Positions 45,754 through 54,666 of a stretch of DNA of 64,000 bases are shown here, piece after piece. The position numbers were made by a program, and so were the translations under genes. Origin of the DNA: Hymenobacter properus. Its GTDB lineage: Bacteria; Bacteroidota; Bacteroidia; Cytophagales; Hymenobacteraceae. The number at the start of each line of letters is the position of its first letter. Position 1 is the first letter of the stretch. The notes beneath the pieces were generated by a model that had not been told where the DNA came from, did not search any database, and was given only the letters and a program-made list of their open reading frames with translations. The DNA lies in assembly GCF_015694735.1 (NCBI RefSeq), contig NZ_JADQDP010000002.1:930001-994000 (forward strand), read 5' to 3'.

Positions 45754-48147
45754 ATGGCCGATTCCCAACCGACAAGCTCTTCCCTTTCTACGGGCCCCAA
45801 ACCGAAAGCGCCGCGCCGCCGCTGGCCCCTGCGGCTGGCCAGCTGGGCCTGGGTAGGGTTCGGCCTGGTCGTCATTCTGTTTCTGGTGTATCCGTTTCTG
45901 GTTAGCACCAACTTCATGTTCCTCTTCGGTAAGTCGCCCAGCCTGGCCGATTTGGAAAACCCCAAGGTGGAGCAGGCCTCGGAAATCTATACTTCGGATG
46001 GCGTGCTCATCGGCAAGTATTTCCGCGAAAACCGCTCGCCGGTGGCCCTCAATCAAATGTCGCCGCTGCTCATCAAGGCTTTGATTGCGACGGAGGATGT
46101 GCGCTTCTACGAGCATTCGGGTATCGACCTACAGGCCGTGGTGGGCGGCGCGTTCTCGTCGTTGCGCGGCGAGAAGCGCGGCGGCTCTACCATCACCCAG
46201 CAGCTAGCCAAAAACCTCTACAAAATCCGCCGGCAGCAGAGCCGCGGGGCCCTGGGCTACATTCCGGTAGTGAGCACCATTGTGGCCAAGACCAAGGAGT
46301 GGCTCACGGCCGTGGACCTGGAGCAGCGCTACACCAAAGAAGAAATTCTGCGGATGTACCTCAACACCGTGGAATACGGCTCCAGCGCCTTCGGCATCAA
46401 GGTGGCGGCCAAAACCTTCTTTCACACCTCCCCCGACAGCCTCAAGCCCGAGGAGGCCGCCATGCTGGTGGGCGTGCTCAACAACCCCACGGCCTACAAC
46501 CCCAAGTTCCACCCCGCCGCCGCTCTGCGCCGCCGCAACGTGGTGCTCGACCGCATGGGCCAGGCCGGCGTGCTGCCCGCCGCCCAAATCAAGGCCCTCA
46601 AGGCCACGCCCATCGTGCTCAACTACCACGTTGAGCCCCACATCGACGGGCCCGATACCTACTTCCGCAGCGCCATCAGCCAGTTTGTGGACGCCTGGTG
46701 TGACAGCACCGGCCACGACATGTACCGCGACGGCATGAAAATCTACCTCAGCATCGACTCGCGCATGCAGGCCCACGCCGAGGAAGCCCTGCACGAGCGC
46801 ATGAAATCCCTGCAGCGGCAGTTCGACAACTTCTGGCGCAACCGCGGCTCGAACCCCTGGGTGGACGAGAAAGGCCAGGAAATCCCCGACTTCATTCTCA
46901 CTCAGATGAAGCGCACCGAGAGCTACAAGAGCCTCGCCGCGCGTTACAAAGGCCAGCCCCAGCGCCTCGATTCGGCCCTGAACGCCAAGCGGCCCATGAA
47001 GGTCTTCACCTGGAAGCACGACGACAACGACACCACGCTGGTGATGTCGCCGCTCGATTCGCTGGCCTATTACAAGCACTTCCTGCAATCGGGCATGATG
47101 TGCATGGACCCCTACACCGGCCAGATTAAGGCCTGGGTGGGTGGGCTCGACTTCCGCTTTTTCCAGTACGACCACGTGAAGCAGGGCAAGCGCCAGGCCG
47201 GCTCCACGTTCAAGCCCTTCGTCTACCTCACCGCCCTCGACAACGGCTACTCGCCCTGCGACCGCATTCGCGACCAGCGCGTCACCATCAACTACGTCGA
47301 GAACGGCCAGCCCATGGAGTGGAAGCCCGACAACGTGACCCGCGAATACACCGGCATCAACATGACGCTGCGCCACGCCATGGCCCGCTCCGTGAACTCC
47401 GTAACGGCCCAGCTGACCGAGAAAGTGGGCTGGGAAAACGTGGCCAAGTATGCCCACAAAGTAGGCATCACCTCGCCGCTGCTGCCGGTGCCCAGCATTG
47501 GCCTGGGCTCGGCCGGCGACGTGAGCGTGTACGAAATGGTGGACGCCTACAGCACGTTTATGAACAACGGTTTCCGCTCCGACCCGCGCCTCGTCACGCG
47601 CATCGAGGACCGTAACGGCAACGTCATCCAGCAGTTCGACCCCATGCAGCACCGCGCCATCCCGGCCGAAACCGCCTGGCTGATGACCTACATGCTGCGC
47701 GGCGGCATGGAAGAGCCCGGCGGCACCTCCCAGGCCCTCTGGGACTACGACCTCTGGCACAACGACAACCAGATTGGCGGCAAAACCGGCACCACCAGCA
47801 ACTACTCCGACGGCTGGTACATGGGCATGACCAAGGACCTGATGACCGGCGTGTGGGTGGGCGGCGAAGACCGCAGCATCCACTTCGTGGGCTCGCAGCA
47901 GGGCGAAGGTGGCCGCACGGCCCTGCCCATCTTCGGCAAGTTCATGGAGAAAGTGTACCAGGACAAGGACCTGGGCTACACGCCCGGCCACTTCCCCAAG
48001 CCCACCGTCAAAATCAACAAGAAGTACACCTGCGTGTCTGAATCGGAGCCGCGCCGCCGCGCCGCCGCCATCGACACCATCGCCGCCGACAACCTGCTGG
48101 AGCAGATGAACAACGGGGGCGGGGTGCCGGACAGCATCCGGCGCTAG
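45754..48147 (+). CDS. Bifunctional penicillin-binding protein 1A
   Basis: 797 residues with a basic cytoplasmic tail and one membrane helix (ASWAWVGFGLVVILFLVYPF). The glycosyltransferase 51 domain has ATEDVRFYEHSGIDLQAVVG (catalytic Glu) and RGGSTITQQLAKNLY. The transpeptidase has SxxK in RQAGSTFKPFVYL, SxN in ARSVNSVTAQL and KTG in GGKTGTTSNYSDGWYMG. It polymerises and crosslinks peptidoglycan. Its TAG stop and that of the convergent gene interlock (CTAG, 48144-48147). Confidence 0.96.
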   Translation: MADSQPTSSSLSTGPKPKAPRRRWPLRLASWAWVGFGLVVILFLVYPFLVSTNFMFLFGKSPSLADLENPKVEQASEIYTSDGVLIGKYFRENRSPVALNQMSPLLIKALIATEDVRFYEHSGIDLQAVVGGAFSSLRGEKRGGSTITQQLAKNLYKIRRQQSRGALGYIPVVSTIVAKTKEWLTAVDLEQRYTKEEILRMYLNTVEYGSSAFGIKVAAKTFFHTSPDSLKPEEAAMLVGVLNNPTAYNPKFHPAAALRRRNVVLDRMGQAGVLPAAQIKALKATPIVLNYHVEPHIDGPDTYFRSAISQFVDAWCDSTGHDMYRDGMKIYLSIDSRMQAHAEEALHERMKSLQRQFDNFWRNRGSNPWVDEKGQEIPDFILTQMKRTESYKSLAARYKGQPQRLDSALNAKRPMKVFTWKHDDNDTTLVMSPLDSLAYYKHFLQSGMMCMDPYTGQIKAWVGGLDFRFFQYDHVKQGKRQAGSTFKPFVYLTALDNGYSPCDRIRDQRVTINYVENGQPMEWKPDNVTREYTGINMTLRHAMARSVNSVTAQLTEKVGWENVAKYAHKVGITSPLLPVPSIGLGSAGDVSVYEMVDAYSTFMNNGFRSDPRLVTRIEDRNGNVIQQFDPMQHRAIPAETAWLMTYMLRGGMEEPGGTSQALWDYDLWHNDNQIGGKTGTTSNYSDGWYMGMTKDLMTGVWVGGEDRSIHFVGSQQGEGGRTALPIFGKFMEKVYQDKDLGYTPGHFPKPTVKINKKYTCVSESEPRRRAAAIDTIAADNLLEQMNNGGGVPDSIRR

Positions 48148-48635
48148 CGCACCACGTATTCGGGGGTAAGCTCTACATCTTCAGGACTGAAAGCTGGGTG
48201 GTCTTTGAGCAAGCTATTGATGGTTTTAAAAGCCGCACTACGCCCGGCTATTTTTAGAAAGTCAGCCTGTTCGAAAGGGGTGGTCAAATAGCGCATCATC
48301 GCTGCCTGCATCGCCAAGTATCGCAGGTTGTCAGCATACTGCACCTGCTTTTGGTCTTTGTCAGAAACGTACTCAACATAATAAGCGGGCCAAGCCACCT
48401 TGGGAAGCATATGCCGGCAGAAGGCCGTTGGCAAAAACAGCAGCAATTCAGTAGCCTCAGTTTCAGGAATGCCCGCAGTCGTGAATAAGCCCAAGAGCTC
48501 TTTGTTCTCAAGTTGCCCGTTACTGGTTGCAATTAGCTGAATAGCCTTGTCTGCATAAGCGGGAAACTCAGCGGACATGGCGTCCGCTTTCGGTGCCGGC
48601 TTGCTTATGAAGAGCTTTCTGATGAAATTCAGCAT
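48144..48635 (-). CDS. Cytoplasmic protein of unknown function
   Basis: 163 residues. Basic start (MLNFIRKLFISKPAPKADAM), then helical: AYADKAIQLIATSNGQLENK, AGIPETEATELLLFLPTAFC, KQVQYADNLRYLAMQAAMMR. No signal peptide. No family recognised. It overlaps the PBP1A gene by its stop codon. Confidence 0.55.
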   Translation of the reverse strand: MLNFIRKLFISKPAPKADAMSAEFPAYADKAIQLIATSNGQLENKELLGLFTTAGIPETEATELLLFLPTAFCRHMLPKVAWPAYYVEYVSDKDQKQVQYADNLRYLAMQAAMMRYLTTPFEQADFLKIAGRSAAFKTINSLLKDHPAFSPEDVELTPEYVVR

Positions 48636-48665
48636 TCGTGGGAAATTGTAACTAGGGCTTGTGGG

Positions 48666-48875
48666 TCATTTACCCACCGCCTTAATTGCCGCATACACCG
48701 TCCGCACGGTCATGCGGTCCAACTCCTTGGCTGGCTCGCTGAGCTGCGCATACGGCACCATCAATTCTTCACCGGTTTCGCTCAGGCGGCTTATGACGCC
48801 CTGCGCCCTCTTGGTTTGCATCCAGGCCTCGTGGACTTTCGCAGCCACCATTTCGAGGTCAGGCAGTTGTTGCAT
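48666..48875 (-). CDS. RyR-domain mini-protein
   Basis: 69 residues that consist of one RyR domain, first named from eukaryotic ryanodine receptors: VAAKVHEAWMQTKRAQG, then GEELMVPYAQLSEPAKELDR and MTVRTVYAAIKAVGK. The family signature vHe-W...G....LvPy-L-e--ke-dr is complete. The bacterial function is unknown; in some phage-defence systems such domains bind nucleotides. It lies 30 bases upstream of the 48144-48635 gene on the same strand and may be co-transcribed. Confidence 0.8.
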   Translation of the reverse strand: MQQLPDLEMVAAKVHEAWMQTKRAQGVISRLSETGEELMVPYAQLSEPAKELDRMTVRTVYAAIKAVGK

Positions 48876-49017
48876 AGCGGCTTTTTAGAATAATGCGGAA
48901 ACAACGTTTATTAAGCTAACGTGTTTCGCGGCCATCGGCCGACTGGTTGCCTTGCCACAAACACTTCCCGTGCTATCTATCTGACTGTGAAACCATTGCC
49001 ATGCTTAGGTACAGCTT

Positions 49018-49950
49018 CTACTCTCCCCCATACAGCGCCTCCAGCGCCCCGCGCAGCTCCGGGTACTCAAACCGGAAGCCTTGCGCCAGCACCTTGGCTG
49101 CGCTCACCCGTTGCGAAGCCAGCACGATTTCGCTCATCTCGCCCATGGCCAGCTTCAGGCCGAAAGCCGGCACCTTGGGCAAAATCAGCGGGCGGTGCAG
49201 CACCTCGGCCAGCTCTTTGGTGAAGGCCTCGTTCGTCACCGGGTTCGGGGCCACTGCGTTGTAGGTGCCCTCCCAAGCCGCGCCTTCCAGCATGGCGATG
49301 AACAGGCGGCAAATGTCGTCCAGGTGAATCCAGGACATGTACTGCTTGCCGCTGCCCAGCGCCGCGCCCGCGCCCAGCTTCACCGGCCGGGCAATCTGGG
49401 GCAGGGCCCCACCTTCGGTGCTCAGCACAATGCCGATGCGCGGCACCACCGTCCGGATGCCCAGCTGCGCAATGGGCGCCGCCGCCAGTTCCCATTGGTG
49501 GGCCACGTCGGCCAGGAAATCGTGCGTGGGCAGGCCGGGGGGCGTCTCCTCGGTCAGTAGCTTGTCGCCCGTGTCGCCGTACACGCCAATGGCCGAAGCC
49601 GAAATAAACGCCTGCACGTGGTGGCGCGGGTTGCTCAGCTCGCGGTGCAGCAGCGCCAGCCCGCCCAGCCGGCTGCTCATGATGTCGCGCTTGCGCTCGT
49701 CGGTCCACTTGCCGTCGCTTACGCTCGCCCCGGCCAGGTTCACGATGTAATCGGCGTAGAGGATGGCCGCATCGTCGATGGTGCCCGCCCGCGGGTCCCA
49801 GCGGAAGCTGCGGAAATGACTGCTCTTGGCCGGCTCGCGGCTCAGCAACGCCACTTCGTAGCCGCTGTCAATCAGCATTTCGGCCAGCCGCGTGCCAATG
49901 AGCCCGGTGCCGCCGGTGATGAGGACTTTGCGAGGAGAAATTTCGGTCAT
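49018..49950 (-). CDS. TIGR01777-family epimerase
   Basis: A 310-residue extended short-chain dehydrogenase. The NAD(P)-binding motif is KVLITGGTGLIGTRLAEMLI; then ADYIVNLAGASVSDGKWTDE with RKRDIMSSR, QAFISASAIGVYGDTGD and the C-terminal DUF1731-like end (ILPKVPAFGLKLAMGEMSEI and LASQRVSAAK). Substrate unknown, as for most of this family. Confidence 0.93.
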   Translation of the reverse strand: MTEISPRKVLITGGTGLIGTRLAEMLIDSGYEVALLSREPAKSSHFRSFRWDPRAGTIDDAAILYADYIVNLAGASVSDGKWTDERKRDIMSSRLGGLALLHRELSNPRHHVQAFISASAIGVYGDTGDKLLTEETPPGLPTHDFLADVAHQWELAAAPIAQLGIRTVVPRIGIVLSTEGGALPQIARPVKLGAGAALGSGKQYMSWIHLDDICRLFIAMLEGAAWEGTYNAVAPNPVTNEAFTKELAEVLHRPLILPKVPAFGLKLAMGEMSEIVLASQRVSAAKVLAQGFRFEYPELRGALEALYGGE

Positions 49951-50047
49951 AGGAATGCTTTCAGTCAGGCAAAAGTAAAACCGCCGCCCTGCGCCAACGT
50001 CGAACTCATCTTATGGCTCAAACGGCAAAACCTCCAACGCCCGGCAC

Positions 50048-50707
50048 CTACTTCCCAATCTGCCGCATAAACTCGCTGCGCAGCGCCCCATCAGTCGCAA
50101 AGCGGCCGCCGTACTCGCTGGTCAGCGTCGAGCTGCTGGTGTCGTTCACGCCGCGGCTCATCACGCACAGGTGGTCGGCTTCGATGAGCACGGCCACGTC
50201 CTCGGTGCCCAGGCACTGCTTCAATTCTTCGGCAATCTGGCGGGTGAGGCGCTCCTGCACCTGCGGGCGGCGCGCGTAGTGCTGCACCACGCGGTTGAGC
50301 TTGCTCAGGCCCACCACGTGCGAGCCCGGCAGATAGGCCACGTGCGCCTTTCCCACGATGGGCACAAAGTGGTGCTCGCAGCACGAAAACAGCGTAATGT
50401 CGCGCTCCACCAGCAGCTGGTGGTAGTCGTAGCGGTTCTCGAACATGCGCACCTCGGGCCGGTTCGCCGGGTCGAGACCCTTAAACCACTCCTTCACAAA
50501 CATCTTGGCCACGCGGCGCGGCGTGCCGGCCAGGCTGTCGTCGGTTAGGTCGAGGCCCAGCTCGTGCATAATGGCCTCAAAATGGCCGCTGATGGCTGCA
50601 ATTTTTTCGTCGTCGCTGCGTACGAAAGCATCGTCGCGAAGCGGGGTGCGCAGGCCCGGGGGCAGGTGCGAGTCGGAGGCCGGGCCCAGCCCGGAAGCGT
50701 TATCCAT
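50048..50707 (-). CDS. folE: GTP cyclohydrolase I
   Basis: A 219-residue enzyme that converts GTP to 7,8-dihydroneopterin triphosphate, first step of folate, biopterin and queuosine precursor synthesis. Zinc ligands lie in LFSCCEHHFVPIVGKAHVAY, and the active site continues with LSKLNRVVQHYARRPQVQER and SRGVNDTSSSTLTSEYGG. The start overlaps the queD stop by eight bases, so the two are translationally coupled and their products act in sequence. Confidence 0.96.
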   Translation of the reverse strand: MDNASGLGPASDSHLPPGLRTPLRDDAFVRSDDEKIAAISGHFEAIMHELGLDLTDDSLAGTPRRVAKMFVKEWFKGLDPANRPEVRMFENRYDYHQLLVERDITLFSCCEHHFVPIVGKAHVAYLPGSHVVGLSKLNRVVQHYARRPQVQERLTRQIAEELKQCLGTEDVAVLIEADHLCVMSRGVNDTSSSTLTSEYGGRFATDGALRSEFMRQIGK

Positions 50708-51107
50708 GGTATTCTACAAAGTTACGGTCTGTCTCGTAGAGCGTGACCGAAAGGGCGAGGCCAGCGTCCAGGTGCGGGCGCAGGCGCTGCCAAATTACCA
50801 CGGCAATGTTTTCGGCCGTGGGGTTCAGAGTGCGGAATTCGTCGGTGTCGAGGTTCAGGTTACGGTGGTCGAAGCGGTTGAGAACCTCACGCTTTATCAG
50901 GTCGCTCAGTTGCTTCATATCAAACACATAGCCCGTGTCGGTGTCGACCGGACCGGTGAGGCGCACGGTCAGGTTGTAGTTGTGGCCGTGGTAGTTGGGG
51001 TTGTTGCAAAGGCCAAAAACCTGCTGGTTCTGCTCGGCGCTACATGCAGGGTTGTGCAGGCGGTGGGCGGCGTTGAAGTGCTCGGTGCGGCAAACAGTGA
51101 CTTGCAT
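50700..51107 (-). CDS. queD: 6-pyruvoyl/6-carboxytetrahydropterin synthase
   Basis: A 135-residue T-fold enzyme acting on dihydroneopterin triphosphate, the product of FolE. Zinc histidines are in HFNAAHRL and NYHGHNYNL, catalytic Cys in GLCNNPNYHG, and the closing pterin-binding Glu in LYETDRNFVEYHG. QueD and PTPS cannot be separated with certainty here. Coupling to folE supports pterin synthesis, either toward queuosine or tetrahydrobiopterin. First gene of the pair. Confidence 0.92.
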   Translation of the reverse strand: MQVTVCRTEHFNAAHRLHNPACSAEQNQQVFGLCNNPNYHGHNYNLTVRLTGPVDTDTGYVFDMKQLSDLIKREVLNRFDHRNLNLDTDEFRTLNPTAENIAVVIWQRLRPHLDAGLALSVTLYETDRNFVEYHG

Positions 51108-51373
51108 AGGCCCTACAACTCAGTCTTGGCTGCCTTTGTTGCGGCTGTGCTGCCCTCGTGTGGCATTCCCTGAATTTACCTATTACGGTTTACTAGACTT
51201 AATAAATGATGAATTGAACTTAGCCAATAAAAACAGTATTATTCCTAAAAAAAACGCTGGGAAAAGAATTTGCATGAAAGAAAGGTCTTAAATTTGAAAA
51301 GCCGGACAACGTTGTAGTCGTTCTGTGCTTTTCCACAGGTCATTTTTAAAGCTCTCATTAAGTTATTATTACC
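51108..51373. other. Divergent intergenic region
   Basis: 266 bases, AT-rich from 51170 on, between queD (minus) and the gene at 51374 (plus). Should hold both promoters; none stands out. Confidence 0.3.
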
Positions 51374-52081
51374 ATGAAACGAAGCCTACTCATCCTACTT
51401 CTTGTATGCTTGGCTACATTGGGTAGTTATGCCCAGAAATCCCCTGTGGATGAAGCCGATATGTCGATTAACAACGTTCCCCGCACCGGCCAGCGCGTGA
51501 GCATGCAGCTCGACAACAAGCGCGTGGAGGCGGCCTGGCTGAAGCAGCTGAATGAGAAGTTTGGCAGCAAGGTGAAGAACAACAAAGGCATCGTGACGAT
51601 GGACGGTGTCATCATCGAAGAAATTGCACCCACCCCCATTCGCGTCATCTCCAAGGTAGATGCTACTCCTACCGGCACCACCGTGTGGTGGAGCATTGAC
51701 CTGGGCAACGCCTACTTGGCTAAAGACAAAACGCCGGTGCAGTGGAAGTCGGCCGAGAAGTACCTGAAGGACTTCGCCCGCATGATGTATCGCGAAGACT
51801 TGGTGTCGCAAATTGCTGAAGCCGAGCGCGCCCTGGTAGCTTCGCAGAACAACCACATGGCCGTCATTGCCAAGGCTGATGCCATCAAGAAGGACATTGA
51901 GAAGAACAAGGCCCGCAAGATTGAAATTCAGCAGATGCTGGCCGCCAACGCCGCGGAATTGCAGCAGTTCAATAACCTCATCGACCTGAACCTGAAAGAG
52001 CAGGAAGCCGCTCGTGGCGACATTGTGAGCATGCGCGTGGCCCTGGAAGCCGTGAAAGAGCGCATGAACAAGATTGAGTAG
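51374..52081 (+). CDS. Secreted coiled-coil protein, unknown function
   Basis: 235 residues with a signal peptide (MKRSLLILLLVCLATLGSYA then Q). The first half is mixed (MQLDNKRVEAAWLKQLNEKF, TTVWWSIDLGNAYLAKD); the second half, residues about 140-235, is one long coiled coil (SQIAEAERALVASQNNHMAV, AIKKDIEKNKARKIEIQQML). Periplasmic, no lipobox. No family recognised. Ends at a strong terminator. Confidence 0.65.
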   Translation: MKRSLLILLLVCLATLGSYAQKSPVDEADMSINNVPRTGQRVSMQLDNKRVEAAWLKQLNEKFGSKVKNNKGIVTMDGVIIEEIAPTPIRVISKVDATPTGTTVWWSIDLGNAYLAKDKTPVQWKSAEKYLKDFARMMYREDLVSQIAEAERALVASQNNHMAVIAKADAIKKDIEKNKARKIEIQQMLAANAAELQQFNNLIDLNLKEQEAARGDIVSMRVALEAVKERMNKIE

Positions 52082-52114
52082 GCGGCCCGCTGCTTCTCAA
52101 GCAACCGCCTCAAC

Positions 52115-52147
52115 AAAAAGCCCCGCCGAACCCGGCGGGGCTTTTTG
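52115..52147 (+). terminator. Rho-independent terminator
   Basis: AGCCCCGCCG and CGGCGGGGCT around AACC, with A5 before and T5 after, following the coiled-coil protein gene. Confidence 0.9.
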
Positions 52148-52241
52148 CTTTAGTGCCGGGTGTCAACCCCACAGCGAAAAACTACGTTGGCTAGAACGGC
52201 GGCCCCCACAGCCGTCCTTCGCTACTCAACCCCCTCATCCC

Positions 52242-52664
52242 ATGGAAAAGAAAGATTCGCAGCACCAGGTGCACCTCGACAGCGCTATCCACCTGCTCAC
52301 CGGCGACCTCAATTCTACCGCTGAACGCGCCGGCCTCGACAACCAGCTACAGCGCTGGATTGAAGACCTCAAGGACGCCAATAACCCGGCTCTGCACCAA
52401 CTGATAGTTGACCTGCAGGCGCTGAAAGCCCACTTCGGCAGCGGCACGCTGGATGTGAATGTGATTGCGCCACTGCTGGCCCGGCTGGGCACCGGCACCA
52501 CCCAAGCCGCCAACTTTGCCGAGAACGTGAACACGGCCACGCGCATGACCAAGCTGGGCGAAGTCCTCTCGGCCGTTTCGCAGCAGCTGCAGGGTGGCTC
52601 GGTGGAAGTAGATGGCAAGCTGCCGCAAGACTTTTCCTCGCACACGCCTAAAGGCCAAATCTAA
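52242..52664 (+). CDS. Small helical protein, unknown function
   Basis: 140 residues, no signal. Helical segments HQVHLDSAIHLLTGDLNSTA, NPALHQLIVDLQALKAHFGS and AANFAENVNTATRMTKLGEV, with a short polar tail. Start ATG at 52242. No family recognised; possibly lineage specific. Confidence 0.55.
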   Translation: MEKKDSQHQVHLDSAIHLLTGDLNSTAERAGLDNQLQRWIEDLKDANNPALHQLIVDLQALKAHFGSGTLDVNVIAPLLARLGTGTTQAANFAENVNTATRMTKLGEVLSAVSQQLQGGSVEVDGKLPQDFSSHTPKGQI

Positions 52665-52685
52665 CCGCTGGGCTAGCCCAAACCT

Positions 52686-52725
52686 AAAAAAGCCGGCCCC
52701 ACGCGTGGGGCCGGCTTTTTATTTT
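52686..52725. terminator. Bidirectional terminator before rplS
   Basis: AGCCGGCCCCACG and CGTGGGGCCGGCT form a 13-bp stem with A and T runs, ending both the 52242 gene and the rpsP-rplS operon. Confidence 0.92.
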
Positions 52726-52751
52726 AGAAGCAGCGAGTACTGCGACGATGA

Positions 52752-53132
52752 TTAAGCGGTAGCCTTGGCAGCTACGTTCAAGCGACGCTCCTTGATACGA
52801 GCTTGCTTGCCCGACAGGCCGCGCAGGTAGAACAGACGGGCGCGACGCACTTTACCGCGACGCACTACCTCGATTTTGTCGATGTTGGGCGACAGCAGGG
52901 GGAAGATACGCTCGGTGCCGATTTGGTTCGAAATCTTGCGCACGGTGAAGGTTTCGCCGTTCGAGCTGGGGTTGCGGCGCTGCAGCACCACGCCCTGGAA
53001 CTGCTGGATGCGCTCCTTGTTGCCCTCGCGGATTTTCACGTGCACGTTAATGGTGTCGCCGGCGGCAAAGTCGGGAAAGCTGGCGCGGCGCTCCTGCGAT
53101 TCGGCCTGGATAAAGTCAAGTAGTACGCTCAT
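52752..53132 (-). CDS. rplS: 50S ribosomal protein L19
   Basis: 126 residues, complete L19: [55 protein letters not shown] and [20 protein letters not shown]. It contacts 16S rRNA at the subunit interface. Last of rpsP-rimM-trmD-rplS, but with its own promoter box (TATCTTTG, 53201-53194) upstream. Confidence 0.98.
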   Translation of the reverse strand: MSVLLDFIQAESQERRASFPDFAAGDTINVHVKIREGNKERIQQFQGVVLQRRNPSSNGETFTVRKISNQIGTERIFPLLSPNIDKIEVVRRGKVRRARLFYLRGLSGKQARIKERRLNVAAKATA

Positions 53133-53193
53133 GGCTGAGAAATTGCGAAAGACGGCGCCGCCGTCGGGAATTAGTTTTTATCGAAACGGAGCG

Positions 53194-53201
53194 CAAAGAT
53201 A
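53194..53201 (-). promoter_or_regulatory. -7 box of a separate rplS promoter
   Basis: On the minus strand TATCTTTG matches TAnnTTTG, 62 bases before the rplS ATG. Confidence 0.5.
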
Positions 53202-53299
53202 GGGCTTTCTGTTGAGGATAGCAAGTCATTTGCAGAACATAGGTTAGCTTGTTCACTGATTTGCTGCTGATTCGAAAATCGAAGCAGCCAAATCGGGTT

Positions 53300-53974
53300 T
53301 TAAGCCAACAAATCGGGCCGGCGCTGCTGGGTGCGGGCCAGTGCCTGCTCGTGCCGCCATTCCTCTATTTTGGGCGTATTGCCCGATAAAAGGATGTCGG
53401 GCACGGCTTGCCCGCGCCATTCGGCTGGGCGCGTGTAGATGGGCGGCGCCAGCAAATCGTCCTGAAAAGAATCGGACAGCGCCGACTCCTCATTGCCCAG
53501 CACGCCGGGCAGCAGCCGTACTACAGCATCGACCAGCACGGCCGCGCCCAGCTCGCCGCCGCTCAGCACATAGTCGCCCACGCTGATTTCGTGGGTGATG
53601 TAGGTCTGGCGGATGCGCTCATCAATGCCCTTGTAGTGACCGCAGAGCATAATGATGTTCTGCATGAGGGAAAGGCGGTTGGCCAGCGGCTGGCGCAGGG
53701 TCTCGCCGTCGGGCGTGAGGTATATAATGGCGTCGTAGGGCCGCTGGGCCTGTAGCTCGTCTATCCAGTCGGCAATGGGCTCGACGCGCAACACCATGCC
53801 CGCGCCGCCGCCAAACACGAAGTCGTCAATCTGACCGTGCTTGTTAATGGCCTTGTCGCGCAACTGGTGCAGGTGAATTTCAGCCAGGCCCTTGTCCTGC
53901 GCCCGCTTCACTATAGAGTGCGAAAACGGGCTAATCAGCAACTCGGGCAGGCAGGTTAGGATGTCGATGCGCAT
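53300..53974 (-). CDS. trmD: tRNA (guanine-N1-)-methyltransferase
   Basis: A 224-residue SPOUT methyltransferase that makes m1G37 in tRNA. Signatures: [20 protein letters not shown] at the start, [20 protein letters not shown], the knot [20 protein letters not shown] with [16 protein letters not shown], and the C-terminal helices [16 protein letters not shown]. Normal length. A palindromic repeat fills the gap to rimM. Confidence 0.97.
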   Translation of the reverse strand: MRIDILTCLPELLISPFSHSIVKRAQDKGLAEIHLHQLRDKAINKHGQIDDFVFGGGAGMVLRVEPIADWIDELQAQRPYDAIIYLTPDGETLRQPLANRLSLMQNIIMLCGHYKGIDERIRQTYITHEISVGDYVLSGGELGAAVLVDAVVRLLPGVLGNEESALSDSFQDDLLAPPIYTRPAEWRGQAVPDILLSGNTPKIEEWRHEQALARTQQRRPDLLA

Positions 53975-53984
53975 GGTTGGGTTA

Positions 53985-54061
53985 TAGCATGGACTCTGCG
54001 AGTCCGCGCTTGTCTTAGCTGGAACTGAACGCCTATGCGCGGACTCCCAGAGTCCACGCTA
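53985..54061. repeat. Palindromic repeat inside the rimM-trmD junction
   Basis: 25-base arms at 53985-54009 and 54037-54061 with two mismatches. Each arm is a hairpin: GGACTC-TGC-GAGTCC and GGACTC-CCA-GAGTCC. It occupies almost all of the 89 bases between two co-transcribed genes. Confidence 0.88.
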
Positions 54062-54063
54062 CA

Positions 54064-54645
54064 TTACGCTTCATCAAATTCGTCGGGCTCGTCCTTGTCG
54101 CGCGACGAAGGCTTGAGGTAAACATCCAGCAAACCTTCGGGCAGTTTCACGTGGACCTGCTTTTTCTCGTGGTCGGCATGGCTCACCAGCTCGTCCACCA
54201 CCGGAATCAACACTTCCTGGCCCTGATAGCGCATGGCCAGCATGTCTTGCTGCGGCAACTCGTAGAAGTTCTCCACGGTGCCCAGCTCGCCCAGGTTTTC
54301 GTCCACCACCGTGAAGCCGATGACGTCGTGGAAGTAAAACTGGTCGTCTTCCAGCTCCGGTAGCTCGGCCAGGGGCAGGTAGAGCTGCGAGCCGCGCAGG
54401 GGCTCAGCTTCTTCTATACGGTCGATGCCGTGCAGCTTCAGCAGCACGCGGTTGCCGGACTGCGATTGCACCTTTTCCACCTTGTGCTCCACCAGTTTGG
54501 TGGGCGCGGCGGGGAGTGCGAGGTACACTTTTTTGAGCTTGAGGTAGTCGGCTACATCGTCCACGTCGAAGTGGGCGGCCACGTGGCCACGTAGGCCGTG
54601 GGTTTTGAGGATGTAGCCGAGCTGATAAGTTTCGTCGAGGGTCAT
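54064..54645 (-). CDS. rimM: Ribosome maturation factor RimM
   Basis: 193 residues. N-terminal RimM barrel (YQLGYILKTHGLRGHVAAHF), linker, then the PRC-barrel-like C domain (FYFHDVIGFTVVDENLGELG, LAMRYQGQEVLIPVVDELVS, KQVHVKLPEGLLDVYL). It binds ribosomal protein S19 and assists 30S maturation. Second gene of the operon after rpsP. Confidence 0.95.
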   Translation of the reverse strand: MTLDETYQLGYILKTHGLRGHVAAHFDVDDVADYLKLKKVYLALPAAPTKLVEHKVEKVQSQSGNRVLLKLHGIDRIEEAEPLRGSQLYLPLAELPELEDDQFYFHDVIGFTVVDENLGELGTVENFYELPQQDMLAMRYQGQEVLIPVVDELVSHADHEKKQVHVKLPEGLLDVYLKPSSRDKDEPDEFDEA

Positions 54646-54666
54646 GGTGGGGGAGGGGCGAACGAA

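Noticed and set aside
46204..47991. 595-codon open frame on the minus strand
   Set aside because: Antisense to PBP1A, whose motifs are unmistakable. The antisense product is His/Val/Gly-rich without domain resemblance, a GC-rich codon artefact.
52242..52664. Phasin-like or chaperone-like protein
   Set aside because: Helical and amphipathic, but no motif supports either family; left as unknown.
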